Source: Alteromonadaceae bacterium
Lineage (GTDB): Bacteria > Pseudomonadota > Gammaproteobacteria > Enterobacterales > Alteromonadaceae
Direction: 5' to 3'
DNA: 64,000 nucleotides
Assembly (NCBI GenBank): GCA_016765535.1
Contig: JAESPQ010000022.1
Location: 105,285-169,284, forward strand
In this document: positions 1-8,274 of the stretch, piece by piece
How the letters are laid out: each line of letters opens with the position of its first letter
Numbering within the stretch: position 1 is the first letter of the stretch
Translations under genes and position numbers: made by a program
The notes under the pieces: model-generated
Database searches by the model: none
Told to the model about the DNA's origin: nothing
What the model saw: the letters and a program-made list of their open reading frames with translations, nothing else

Positions 1-483
1 TAAGATTAAATGGTTGTCAACGTCCTTACGTGAACGGTGAACGGCTTCGGCTACTTCACCCTTTGTCATGCCTTGGTTAATCATACGTTGGTACGCCTGC
101 GCTCGTTCTACGGGCTCTAACTGACGGCCTTGGCTTGACGTAATCATGAATGATAGTTCTTCGAGTTTTGACCCGGTGAATTCTTTCACTTCGAGGCGGG
201 TACACTCGGCTTGCATTGCCGCTAAGTAACGGTGATGACCATCAATGATTTTAAACCCGTCTGGGGTGGTCTTAATCATGATATTCGGTAGCTGTGCGCC
301 TGCTGCATAAGCTTTAGCTAACTGGTCTACATGGTCTTGGTCGATGTCACGAACGTTAAAGCCTTCTTCAATGAAGATATGTTCCATTGGTACAAAGAAA
401 GTCTTAGTTACTTTGATACCTAGGTCTTTGTCTTTAGCGTATGCAGAACCTACTGAGATGCCCGTTACTGTTGTGTTTGTCAT
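1..483 (-). CDS. ParB-like N-terminal (ParB/Srx-type) domain protein, truncated by window edge
   Basis: Hand translation from ATG at 483: MTNTTVTGISVGSAYAKDKDLGIKVTKTFFVPMEHIFIEEGFNVRDIDQDHVDQLAKAYAAGAQLPNIMIKTTPDGFKIIDGHHRYLAAMQ...; FNVR-D and DGHHRYLAA are ParB box motifs; absent from ORF track because it has no stop in the window. Confidence 0.85.
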   Translation of the reverse strand, partial: MTNTTVTGISVGSAYAKDKDLGIKVTKTFFVPMEHIFIEEGFNVRDIDQDHVDQLAKAYAAGAQLPNIMIKTTPDGFKIIDGHHRYLAAMQAECTRLEVKEFTGSKLEELSFMITSSQGRQLEPVERAQAYQRMINQGMTKGEVAEAVHRSRKDVDNHLIL

Positions 484-529
484 GTGATACCCTTACTTGT
501 TTGTGTGATGTTTCGTTCTTGATAACTTA

Positions 530-558
530 ACTATAGTAGACGTTTCCGATTGTGCAAA
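530..558 (-). promoter_or_regulatory. sigma70-like promoter, TTTGCA-N17-TATAGT
   Basis: reverse complement AAATAAAATTTGCA-N17-TATAGTTAAG upstream of the ParB-like gene; member of a recurring family. Confidence 0.75.
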
Positions 559-560
559 TT

Positions 561-908
561 TTATTTAATAAATTGGTAAAATTCTTTCATCGGGTACGAC
601 TTCTGTGTGATGTCGTAAATGGAGAACCAATCGTCACAGTGTGGAAGTTTCCCCTTGTTGAAGTCGCCAACCATTACTAGCAATTGTTCGAAGGATACTA
701 CTTCCTGTTCGCCTACACAGTCAGGGCCATTCATCGGGACGATAAGATATTCTTGCTGGGACAGTTCACGGTGTAACTTGCGACGCTTCTGCTCCATATC
801 CATCACCATTTGTAACAGCTCCGTTGCGGTGTTGGGTTGTGGTGTGTCGCTGCCTGTAGAGGGGGTAGATTCGTTAGCGCAAAGAAAGAAATATAGTGGG
901 TTTTTCAT
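561..908 (-). CDS. hypothetical protein
   Basis: 115 aa ORF with family promoter just upstream. Confidence 0.7.
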   Translation of the reverse strand: MKNPLYFFLCANESTPSTGSDTPQPNTATELLQMVMDMEQKRRKLHRELSQQEYLIVPMNGPDCVGEQEVVSFEQLLVMVGDFNKGKLPHCDDWFSIYDITQKSYPMKEFYQFIK

Positions 909-943
909 GTTACCGCCTAGTGTGCTTTGTTGTTGATAACTTA

Positions 944-972
944 ACTATAGTCGAGGGTTCCAATTGTGCAAA
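944..972 (-). promoter_or_regulatory. sigma70-like promoter, TTTGCA-N17-TATAGT
   Basis: same motif family, upstream of 561..908. Confidence 0.75.
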
Positions 973-974
973 TT

Positions 975-1229
975 TTATTTTCCTCCTCTCTGGATTATCT
1001 CAAGAATCATTGCGCCATTTCGTAGTCGTACCCCTCGCGGTATGCTCTCGGCGGTGTAGTGGTGGAAATGGATACTTATAGGGAATGGATACCACCCGAA
1101 TATTCTCACGAACGACGTGGACTTGTCCCGGCGTACCAACTCGGCGTTATACTTCCGGCCGTGGTAGAACGATGTAACGCTGTACGTTCTAGACATCATC
1201 GCCATCCTTACACGTCGGGCAACATACAC
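975..1229 (-). CDS. hypothetical protein (start may be internal, near MMSRTYSV)
   Basis: leftward ORF in consistent gene order. Confidence 0.5.
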   Translation of the reverse strand: MYVARRVRMAMMSRTYSVTSFYHGRKYNAELVRRDKSTSFVRIFGWYPFPISIHFHHYTAESIPRGVRLRNGAMILEIIQRGGK

Positions 1230-1452
1230 CCACTTGGTCGTCGTCGTGTGCTATACACCAATTGCGGCGGAGTACTGCCTCTTCTGCGGCTTCTTCCACG
1301 GTGCTAGTGATGATACTTATTTGGAAACGGCACCACGAACACGACCACACGAATTCAGTTACCACATCGTCCGCGAACTCGCTAGCGTGGTTGTCTAGGT
1401 CTGCGTACCAGTTCTTACACTTCTTTAAAACTTTCCCGTTTGGTCCCGGCAT
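1189..1452 (-). CDS. small Cys-containing hypothetical protein
   Basis: 87 aa, WSCSWC and CCPTC motifs; start lies directly next to the tandem repeat array. Confidence 0.6.
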   Translation of the reverse strand: MPGPNGKVLKKCKNWYADLDNHASEFADDVVTEFVWSCSWCRFQISIITSTVEEAAEEAVLRRNWCIAHDDDQVGVCCPTCKDGDDV

Positions 1453-1465
1453 AATCTTGTCCTCA

Positions 1466-1610
1466 TTTCAAAAAATACATACGGCCGACGTTTCAAAAAA
1501 TACATACGGCCGAGTTTCAAAAAATACATACGGCCGGGTTTTCAAAAAATACATACGGCCGACTTTCAAAAAATACATACGGCCGGGTTTTCAAAAAATA
1601 CATACGGCCG
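1466..1610. repeat. six direct repeats TTTCAAAAAATACATACGGCCG, period alternating 24/25 bp
   Basis: copies start at 1466, 1491, 1515, 1540, 1564, 1589. Confidence 0.98.
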
Positions 1611-1627
1611 ACTTTTTATGTCATTTT

Positions 1628-1751
1628 GCTAAGTCATTGATATTTGCTAAGTCATTGATTTTAGGTCATTTGAGCTAAGTCATTGATTTTAGGTCATTTT
1701 CGCTAAGTCATTGATTGTTGCTAAGTCATTGATATTAGCTAAGTCCTTGAT
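1628..1751. repeat. six direct repeats GCTAAGTCATTGAT
   Basis: copies start at 1628, 1646, 1674, 1702, 1720, 1738 (last is GCTAAGTCCTTGAT). Confidence 0.97.
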
Positions 1752-1759
1752 TCTAAAGC

Positions 1760-2158
1760 CTAACGCCCTAGAGCCGCAAAGGTCGCACCGCGGCCGATAA
1801 TCTGATAAATGTCTTCTATTTCAAGGGTTATGAGGTTCTTTATCGCTAGTCGAAGCCTAACGTTCTCTAGCTGTGCGCGGTACATCTGCGACGCTGTGCC
1901 CATGGTGTGCCATTCTTGCCCCGTGTAGCTGTGCTGGGACGTCACCCGGGCAAGGAACGCGGCGTAATCTGCCTGCGACTCTAGCGCGGCCCCGGCTTGT
2001 AGTTCGTCCATAATCAGGCGGGCGGCTAGACATTGCGCTTCGGTGTACATAGGGCAGTCTAAACGGGCCGCTGGGGCGCTTTGTTCTTTAGCGACCCCAG
2101 TGCTTAGGGTGGTAGCTTTAAACGGCGCTATGGGCTTTCTAGGGGGTGTATATTTCAT
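1760..2158 (-). CDS. hypothetical protein
   Basis: ORF; likely start MKYTPPRK at 2158 rather than the track start 2377. Confidence 0.6.
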   Translation of the reverse strand: MKYTPPRKPIAPFKATTLSTGVAKEQSAPAARLDCPMYTEAQCLAARLIMDELQAGAALESQADYAAFLARVTSQHSYTGQEWHTMGTASQMYRAQLENVRLRLAIKNLITLEIEDIYQIIGRGATFAALGR

Positions 2159-2344
2159 TGTGTATGCCTCGTTTCGGTTTGTTGGGTGTACTACTGCCAA
2201 AGGAGCCACAGAGGCCCCCAGATTAAAATTAGAATTGTGCGCCATACAGGGCAAAAAATACCGCCCGGGCAATTTACTAGCCGCGTTTAAATCTTGCGGG
2301 CTTTTGAGTTTTGAAAATATCAATTTTATAGGGTGAAAAAATCG

Positions 2345-2436
2345 TTCCCAGAAAATTACTAGGTCGGAAAAATTCACCCCAGAAAATTACTATCTCGGAA
2401 AAATTCACCCCGGGCTTTTACTAGGGTGAAAATTTT
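2345..2436. repeat. short direct repeats (CAGAAAATTACTA..TCGGAAAAATTCACCCC) with an imperfect inverted copy
   Basis: two near-identical units at 2345-2372 and 2373-2403, then TTCACCCC...GGGTGAAAA. Confidence 0.8.
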
Positions 2437-2484
2437 CATTTTTAGAGCTGTCTAGGGCCTATGATAGCACCCCTGATAATCGAC

Positions 2485-2916
2485 CTATAGGTAGGTGTGT
2501 TGCTTTGCTATATCGGTTATAAATATGACGTCTTGACCATCGTGTCGGGAACCGCTCGCGCATTTGGGCGCAGTGTCGCAACCTTCACCCAATTGGAACG
2601 CACACCCGGCGCATTGATCTATGACGTTGGCGGGGTCTTGGCGCTTGGATAAGTCCACGGGAACCACTAAGGCTATAACACCATTAGCAATCGTGTAACG
2701 TGGTTTTTGGTGGCTCTCTAGCGGCGTTAATAAATAGACCTGCTCATAGCTAAAAAACCATGTTGTCGATACTCTCGCGAGTGTGCCGACCGGGTGCGGA
2801 AACGTTACAAGGAATCCGCCCGCGTCGGGCTTGTGGTCGCCGTATAGTGTCGCGCCCTCCCATGTGCTAGAGAATGAAAAATTGCTTTTGAGTAGTATTA
2901 ATCGTTGCTTAGACAT
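2485..2916 (-). CDS. Cys-rich hypothetical protein, possible metal-binding cluster
   Basis: CAGCAFQLGEGCDTAPKCASGSRHDG. Confidence 0.7.
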   Translation of the reverse strand: MSKQRLILLKSNFSFSSTWEGATLYGDHKPDAGGFLVTFPHPVGTLARVSTTWFFSYEQVYLLTPLESHQKPRYTIANGVIALVVPVDLSKRQDPANVIDQCAGCAFQLGEGCDTAPKCASGSRHDGQDVIFITDIAKQHTYL

Positions 2917-2988
2917 AATGCGGTACTCCGTTGTGGTGTGCTTATACCAGCAAAGGCCCCAAAAAGGAGCTATGCGGGGCGTTCTCTG

Positions 2989-3303
2989 TTAATCCTGTTG
3001 ATAGTGTGTGTACATGGCGTTGTCGTGTATCTGCGCGTTGTAGTGGGCTAGCGTGTGAATCGCCGCGATTGCTTCCGAGTCTTCGAAGGTTGCCACAATG
3101 GCCGACTCGTTAAGCGTGATAATCTTGCCCGGGGCGGTCGGTTTAAATGCCTCCTCGATTAAGTAGGTGGTCCGCCTGTGCTCTATCATCACAGATACGG
3201 TGCGGAGTTCTTTAAATATCCAGAAGCCGCGGCTAGCTGTGCGGGTTTCCATTGTGTACCCGCGGACCGTTGACGCTTTTATATTCCGTGTGAGTATTGG
3301 CAT
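2989..3303 (-). CDS. hypothetical protein
   Basis: internal start MPILTRNIK at 3303 preferred over track start. Confidence 0.55.
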   Translation of the reverse strand: MPILTRNIKASTVRGYTMETRTASRGFWIFKELRTVSVMIEHRRTTYLIEEAFKPTAPGKIITLNESAIVATFEDSEAIAAIHTLAHYNAQIHDNAMYTHYQQD

Positions 3304-3311
3304 GTAACCCC

Positions 3312-3452
3312 CTAGCCCATAGAAGCCGCAAGATTTAAAATAGTGTATTGAACGTTGCCGATTAATTCGAAAGCTACATAACAAATAGTTGCTAATGCTA
3401 CGCCTAATTTTACTAGTGTTTCGCCTGTTAATTCTTGGATGAATGTAAACAT
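3312..3452 (-). CDS. 46-aa small protein with a hydrophobic segment (not in ORF track)
   Basis: hand translation MFTFIQELTGETLVKLGVALATICYVAFELIGNVQYTILNLAASMG*, AAGGAT upstream, family promoter at 3496-3524. Confidence 0.55.
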   Translation of the reverse strand: MFTFIQELTGETLVKLGVALATICYVAFELIGNVQYTILNLAASMG

Positions 3453-3495
3453 AATTTGTTATCCTTGTTTGAGTGTGGTTTGCCTTACACAACTA

Positions 3496-3524
3496 AGAAT
3501 AGTACACGGTCGGCAAACCGCAAA
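3496..3524 (-). promoter_or_regulatory. sigma70-like promoter, TTTGCG-N17-TATTCT
   Basis: same motif family. Confidence 0.65.
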
Positions 3525-3536
3525 CATTATTTAAAA

Positions 3537-4025
3537 TTAAATCATACAATGCCCGGGAGGCTTGAGACTAAACTCCGCATAGCGTCCGACCACGTCGCCG
3601 GATGTTGGGCCCGGGTCAACGTCGTGGACCACTCGCAAAAGTTCCACCGTGGGGGCGTCGCATAGGCTGTGTTCTAGTTCCATTAAATCCCAAAGGCGGG
3701 CAATGGTCGCCAATTGGTTATAGGTCCACCGTTCGCCCTTTGGCAGGCTGTCCACATAGGCGGTTAACTCCGCGTTCATAGATGAAAGGCGGCTTACTAA
3801 CTCCGCTTGTGTTTGGTCGCAGGGGTGGAGCTGTCCGGGGTGGAATGGTCCCGGGTCTATCTCCGACACGCTGCCCGCATCCAGTACAAAACCGGGGACC
3901 TCTTCCGAGTCTTGCCCATACGGCGCACCCAACGCGGGCGACATACCACAAGCGCGGCGGCCTGTTACGTGGTGGGGGATATGTCCGGCTAAAGCTGTGC
4001 TATAAAAATCTTGTTGATTATTCAT
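3537..4025 (-). CDS. hypothetical protein
   Basis: ORF; start MNNQQDFYS at 4025 or MSNNRNTS at 4061. Confidence 0.6.
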   Translation of the reverse strand: MNNQQDFYSTALAGHIPHHVTGRRACGMSPALGAPYGQDSEEVPGFVLDAGSVSEIDPGPFHPGQLHPCDQTQAELVSRLSSMNAELTAYVDSLPKGERWTYNQLATIARLWDLMELEHSLCDAPTVELLRVVHDVDPGPTSGDVVGRYAEFSLKPPGHCMI

Positions 4026-4050
4026 GTTTTGACTCTCCGATGTGTTGCGG

Positions 4051-4320
4051 TTATTGCTCATTAAAAAATTGTTCGTGGCTGTTAATCTCGCGACGTAAAG
4101 CGCGGGCGCTGGGGCAATCAATTATAACTAAATCACCCTCGCAATATGAATATAACTGATTGTCGCCGCGGTTCACGTAGCAGGCCGTTAAACCATCATC
4201 ATAGATTCTTTCGTGTGCGGCGTTGGCGTTGGTGAACCCTATAAAATGGTCGTGGCTGGGGCAATGTGAACGCTGTATAAGTGCGCCCGCTTTTGTGTGT
4301 TCAATGTTAGCTTTTAACAT
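4051..4320 (-). CDS. hypothetical protein
   Basis: ORF in compact leftward array. Confidence 0.6.
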   Translation of the reverse strand: MLKANIEHTKAGALIQRSHCPSHDHFIGFTNANAAHERIYDDGLTACYVNRGDNQLYSYCEGDLVIIDCPSARALRREINSHEQFFNEQ

Positions 4321-4631
4321 GGTGATGCCTCCGCGTCGAATGTATCAGTGATGTGATTTAGCATGTATACAGAGTTGTGACAGTGGCGGCACGGTATCCA
4401 ATAATTAAGGCTACCGACTACGAGCCCGCCGCCCTCGATTAATTGGTGTATAGCGTTTGTGTTCCCGGCTGGGTGGAACGGTTCGACACCGTCAAAGCTA
4501 AGTAACGCGCCGCAATCAACATCTAGTAACGCGGCATGTTTAAGATTTGAATCTGGATAATAGACTAGCACGGCCTTGTAGGTTTGAACGTTTGGCGCTG
4601 CGCGTTGCGTGATGGCTGGTAATGTTTTCAT
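4314..4631 (-). CDS. hypothetical protein
   Basis: ORF overlapping next start by a few nt. Confidence 0.6.
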   Translation of the reverse strand: MKTLPAITQRAAPNVQTYKAVLVYYPDSNLKHAALLDVDCGALLSFDGVEPFHPAGNTNAIHQLIEGGGLVVGSLNYWIPCRHCHNSVYMLNHITDTFDAEASPC

Positions 4632-4692
4632 GTGGGCGAATCCTTGAATGATTTAAAAGAGTTTAACAGCGGGCCACTGGGGCCCAAATTAG

Positions 4693-4962
4693 CTAGCTTT
4701 TATCGCCAACTTTACGCCCTAGGTAATAGGCAAAACCATCATTTAATTTACCAATCAATACGCGGGGTGTTTCGGCACAGTCTAGGCACGAAACCATATA
4801 CCATTTTTTATCGGCTTCAACGCGCATTAGGTCCACAGCATGATACCCGTTGCGGCTTCCGTATTGGTAGCGGTAATCGCTGCCAGATTGAACTAGCTCT
4901 AGGTTTACTTCTTGGATTTCTGCGCGTAAATTTGTAACGGTGGTGCGGCTAAATGATGACAT
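4693..4962 (-). CDS. hypothetical protein, paralog-like to 5080..5283
   Basis: MSSFSRTTVT... and RYQYGSRNGYHAVDL; CGGAGTA RBS. Confidence 0.65.
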   Translation of the reverse strand: MSSFSRTTVTNLRAEIQEVNLELVQSGSDYRYQYGSRNGYHAVDLMRVEADKKWYMVSCLDCAETPRVLIGKLNDGFAYYLGRKVGDKS

Positions 4963-5003
4963 AATTTAATACTCCGTGGTGGTGGTTTGGTCTTACACTT
5001 TTA

Positions 5004-5032
5004 AATATAGTCTGCTTTTCCGAGAGTGCAAA
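5004..5032 (-). promoter_or_regulatory. sigma70-like promoter, TTTGCA-N17-TATATT
   Basis: AAATAAAGTTTGCA-N17-TATATT. Confidence 0.75.
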
Positions 5033-5079
5033 CTTTATTTGAAAATGACCCGGTAACGTCCCCCGGGCCGGGTGTGGAA

Positions 5080-5283
5080 CTAGCCGCCTACGACGACAAT
5101 CGAATCACCTTCTTTCGCGATGTACTGACTGTGTCCAACATGTTCTAGCGTAACCCCGCGGCAACCGTAGCGGCTAACCTCGCTATCTGCTTCTACTTGT
5201 ACCGCCTCTTCTGTGCCAATGTAAATAGTTTCGTTTTGATTGCCGTTAACGGTGGTAAACGTTGCTCTGAATATTGAAGACAT
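5080..5283 (-). CDS. hypothetical protein, paralog-like to 4693..4962
   Basis: MSSIFRATFT..., SRYGCRGVTLEHV; CGGAGTA RBS. Confidence 0.65.
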   Translation of the reverse strand: MSSIFRATFTTVNGNQNETIYIGTEEAVQVEADSEVSRYGCRGVTLEHVGHSQYIAKEGDSIVVVGG

Positions 5284-5298
5284 AATTTAGTACTCCGA

Positions 5299-5652
5299 TT
5301 AATTTAATTGAACTAGTAAAGCGTTTAATTCTGCGCGTACTCGTGGCGGTGTGGTCGATTGCATAACGAGATATACTAGCGCGTCGCGTTGGCTTGTGCT
5401 GACTCGCACAGACGTAAAGCGGGCGAATGTTGGCACGACTTCGGAGTCTATAAAATCGTAGTTAGCCGCGTTGGTGATAGCGTTGTTAACGTACTCGGTT
5501 TTCGTGTCGTAACGTGCGCCGCGTTGCTCGGTTTCTTTGGTGCGGTTATTCATAATCACATAAGACCAAATAGAACCCCAGCGAACAATTAAAAATGATT
5601 CGGTGGCCGATTGTGCAACTAATACTTTAGCGTCAAAGTCTGAAATAATCAT
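5299..5652 (-). CDS. hypothetical protein
   Basis: ORF with CGGAGTA RBS and conserved promoter/leader cassette. Confidence 0.65.
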   Translation of the reverse strand: MIISDFDAKVLVAQSATESFLIVRWGSIWSYVIMNNRTKETEQRGARYDTKTEYVNNAITNAANYDFIDSEVVPTFARFTSVRVSTSQRDALVYLVMQSTTPPRVRAELNALLVQLN

Positions 5653-5725
5653 AGGGTGGTACTCCGTTTAATTGATGATATTTGCCTAACAATTTAAGTA
5701 TAGGTGATGATTCCAGAACCACCAC
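5653..5725 (-). promoter_or_regulatory. promoter plus 5' leader cassette (-35 GTGGTG, -10 TATACT)
   Basis: near-identical to cassettes at 6.5, 7.3 and 8.2 kb. Confidence 0.8.
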
Positions 5726-5737
5726 CCGGTAACGCAA

Positions 5738-6031
5738 TTAAACTATAAAATTAATATTGTGGGCTGGGGTCATAAAGTGTTGTTGCATTTGGAACACTGG
5801 ACACCGGGCCCCGTGGAACTCACGACCGCCCCAAACGTTCACGGGCTGCAATGTTAGAGGGTCGCGGCCTTTTACCACGTACACGGCGCGGGCTGTGGCG
5901 TCTAAGCCCTCGCAGTACATAAACGCTGCGCCATGTGTGGCAAAGTACGTCGATTCGTAACCGTTATCATATGTTTTTTCGCCTTGATGTAACACAACGT
6001 ATTTAACGGTAAATTTAGCTAATTTTGGCAT
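5738..6031 (-). CDS. hypothetical protein
   Basis: start MPKLAKFTVKY at 6031. Confidence 0.6.
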   Translation of the reverse strand: MPKLAKFTVKYVVLHQGEKTYDNGYESTYFATHGAAFMYCEGLDATARAVYVVKGRDPLTLQPVNVWGGREFHGARCPVFQMQQHFMTPAHNINFIV

Positions 6032-6087
6032 GGTGTGCCCCTTGTATGATTTGGATAGTGTGGACCCTTCCGGGCCCATGGTGCCAA

Positions 6088-6507
6088 TTATGCGCGGCGG
6101 TCTTGAATCTGTGCGTAGAACCCATTTGCTACCCATGACCCGGCTTTGAAGGTGATTAGCGAACCATCATTAAAATCGACTGTTAACCCGACTATGTCAA
6201 TGCTTGCGACCTCACGAATAAACATGTTAACGAGACATTCAAAAGCAACTTCTTTCGTAACACAGTAGCCCATAACACCCTTAACAGTTTGACCGTGGAA
6301 AAAGTCATAAGCGGCCTGTGCTGTGTTCGGTGTGTCTAGCACTTCGACGTTGTAGCTTTTCCAGATTGAACCGCCCGCGGTGTGGAGGTCTAGCGTTTCG
6401 CCTTCGTCGGTTGTGCTTGCGATGCCGTGGAATTTAATAGTTTTGATTGCGCCAGTATGAAGATTTTTGATAGTTGCGCCGACTGGGTAAAGGTTATGTA
6501 TTAGCAT
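6088..6507 (-). CDS. hypothetical protein
   Basis: ORF with conserved leader cassette upstream. Confidence 0.65.
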   Translation of the reverse strand: MLIHNLYPVGATIKNLHTGAIKTIKFHGIASTTDEGETLDLHTAGGSIWKSYNVEVLDTPNTAQAAYDFFHGQTVKGVMGYCVTKEVAFECLVNMFIREVASIDIVGLTVDFNDGSLITFKAGSWVANGFYAQIQDRRA

Positions 6508-6509
6508 GG

Positions 6510-6580
6510 GTAGTACTCCGATTTGATTGATGTTGTTTGCCTAACAATTTAAGTATAGGCGATGTTTCCAGAACCGCCAC
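6510..6580 (-). promoter_or_regulatory. promoter plus 5' leader cassette (GTGGCG-N17-TATACT)
   Basis: -10 at 6552-6557, -35 at 6575-6580, AATTGTTAGGCAAAC leader. Confidence 0.85.
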
Positions 6581-6710
6581 AAATTAGCTAAATTAAATGA
6601 AATTAATAATAACGCACTATGCGTGTGCTGTGTTGGTGCGCCTATTCTAGCGCGTGGCCTTGGCTCTTAAAAAATCCGCTGTGGCCGTTTTCGAAGTCAT
6701 AAGTCATACA

Positions 6711-7019
6711 CTACCCCACTAAGGAAACGATGTGGCCCGTTGGGGCTGCGAGAATCAGCGTTAATTGCTCCGTGATAGTGGCGGGAGTATCAACCATTTT
6801 ACCGCCGTGCTGCGGCTGGCAGTATTCAAAGCGCGGGTATTGGTTGAACCGTTTAGAGTAGAAGCTTTTACCCTTCAATGGCCCGCTAACCATAACGACA
6901 ATGCAATGGTTATCTGATTGTAATCTAATCTGTGAGTCGTCCGCAGTGAATGGGTAGACTGTGAATTCTGCCGCAGTGCGGGCGCGTGGCATTTTGTAGC
7001 TTACATGTGGTGCGTTCAT
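6711..7019 (-). CDS. hypothetical protein
   Basis: ORF. Confidence 0.6.
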   Translation of the reverse strand: MNAPHVSYKMPRARTAAEFTVYPFTADDSQIRLQSDNHCIVVMVSGPLKGKSFYSKRFNQYPRFEYCQPQHGGKMVDTPATITEQLTLILAAPTGHIVSLVG

Positions 7020-7060
7020 AGGTAGAACCTCGATTAATTGAAAGGGGTGTTACTGGGGGC

Positions 7061-7312
7061 CTAGTACCCGGCCCAATTACACAACGCTGTGAAGTCTTCG
7101 AAGGACTCCGTGTTTTCGTAGTCACTATCGACATACACCCACACGAGGTAAGCGCCGGAGGTTAACAACTCCGCGTTGCTGTACCAGTCATGACTTGCAC
7201 ACCATCGCATTTGTGCGGCTGTAATAGGGTTACTCGGTGCCATGGTAGCAAGTATGCTTTCAAGTGTGGCGATGTCTGCTTGTATTACTGCGGGGGTGGC
7301 GTTGTTGTTCAT
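7061..7312 (-). CDS. hypothetical protein
   Basis: ORF with leader cassette upstream. Confidence 0.6.
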   Translation of the reverse strand: MNNNATPAVIQADIATLESILATMAPSNPITAAQMRWCASHDWYSNAELLTSGAYLVWVYVDSDYENTESFEDFTALCNWAGY

Positions 7313-7314
7313 GG

Positions 7315-7385
7315 TGTCGTACTCCGTTTAATTGATGTTGTTTGCCTAACAATTTAAGTATAGCCGCTATTCTGTAAACGGCCAC
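7315..7385 (-). promoter_or_regulatory. promoter plus 5' leader cassette (GTGGCC-N17-TATACT)
   Basis: -10 at 7357-7362, -35 at 7380-7385. Confidence 0.85.
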
Positions 7386-7388
7386 AAA

Positions 7389-7577
7389 TTAACTAAATCT
7401 TTTCTTTGCTGCCTTGTACACTGGGGACACGACGACCCAAACAAGCGCGATTAATAGCCCCGCACCTATTAGCACGTCCACAAAACGCCACGCTAACCAG
7501 AGTGCAACCACAAGCGCAATATTGCCGGGTGCGTCCCCTTTGCGAGCCCTGCGGGATATGCCCGCATAGCCGCTCAT
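7389..7577 (-). CDS. small membrane protein
   Basis: hydrophobic stretch IALVVALWLAWRFVDVLIGAGLLIALVWVVV. Confidence 0.6.
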   Translation of the reverse strand: MSGYAGISRRARKGDAPGNIALVVALWLAWRFVDVLIGAGLLIALVWVVVSPVYKAAKKRFS

Positions 7578-8194
7578 TAGCTAGCCCCTTTACACTGTGC
7601 CACGGTCCAAGTAAATGAAGCCTTGGCTAACTCTACTACTGATTGTTGTATAAGGCGGTCCATATCCTTTTTTGCTACCGGGTGCCCTGCGCTATACGCT
7701 TGTATCACTATTTCGGGCGTTGTGTTGTTATGGGTGGCGAATAGTTCGGTGGCTTCTTTTAATATGGCGGCCATTGCATCAGGTGTATTAATGATGGTTA
7801 GACAGCGGGTGACTAGCATCGCGTTAGCTGTGCTCTGTACTTGCTCATTGGTTAGGTCTATCGCATCGCCTGCGGCTTTCATATTGGCAGTGGGTGCAGT
7901 TCGTGCCGCAGTCTCTAGGGCTTCCATGTAACGCATGAAAACGGTGTACATGCCGTTAATTTCACGGGCAGACCATACGCATTGATAACCGTCGCACATG
8001 TTAACCATATAGCCGCTGTTGTCGCTGTCGAAGTCGTTTGTTAGTAGGTCGTTAATGTTACAGAAGGCGCTTGTACCGCGGTTAGCTTCTGACAACATAC
8101 CCTCTAAAAGTACGCGCTCTTCACCGTTGCATTTGCCAGTAAAGAAGTTGCTAATTGCTGCTAATTTAGTTAATGAATTTTGTGTATATTCCAT
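7577..8194 (-). CDS. hypothetical protein
   Basis: 205 aa ORF with leader cassette upstream. Confidence 0.7.
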   Translation of the reverse strand: MEYTQNSLTKLAAISNFFTGKCNGEERVLLEGMLSEANRGTSAFCNINDLLTNDFDSDNSGYMVNMCDGYQCVWSAREINGMYTVFMRYMEALETAARTAPTANMKAAGDAIDLTNEQVQSTANAMLVTRCLTIINTPDAMAAILKEATELFATHNNTTPEIVIQAYSAGHPVAKKDMDRLIQQSVVELAKASFTWTVAQCKGAS

Positions 8195-8199
8195 GGTAA

Positions 8200-8267
8200 C
8201 ACTCCGTAAAAGTTTGATGATGTTTGCCTAACAATTTAAGTATAGGACACTTCCCAGCATCCGCCAC
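8200..8267 (-). promoter_or_regulatory. promoter plus 5' leader cassette (GTGGCG-N17-TATACT)
   Basis: -10 at 8239-8244, -35 at 8262-8267. Confidence 0.85.
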
Positions 8268-8274
8268 TAAATAA

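Noticed and set aside
1466-1610. CRISPR-like array
   Set aside because: Spacing between repeats is only 2-3 nt, so there are no spacers; better described as iteron/operator repeats.
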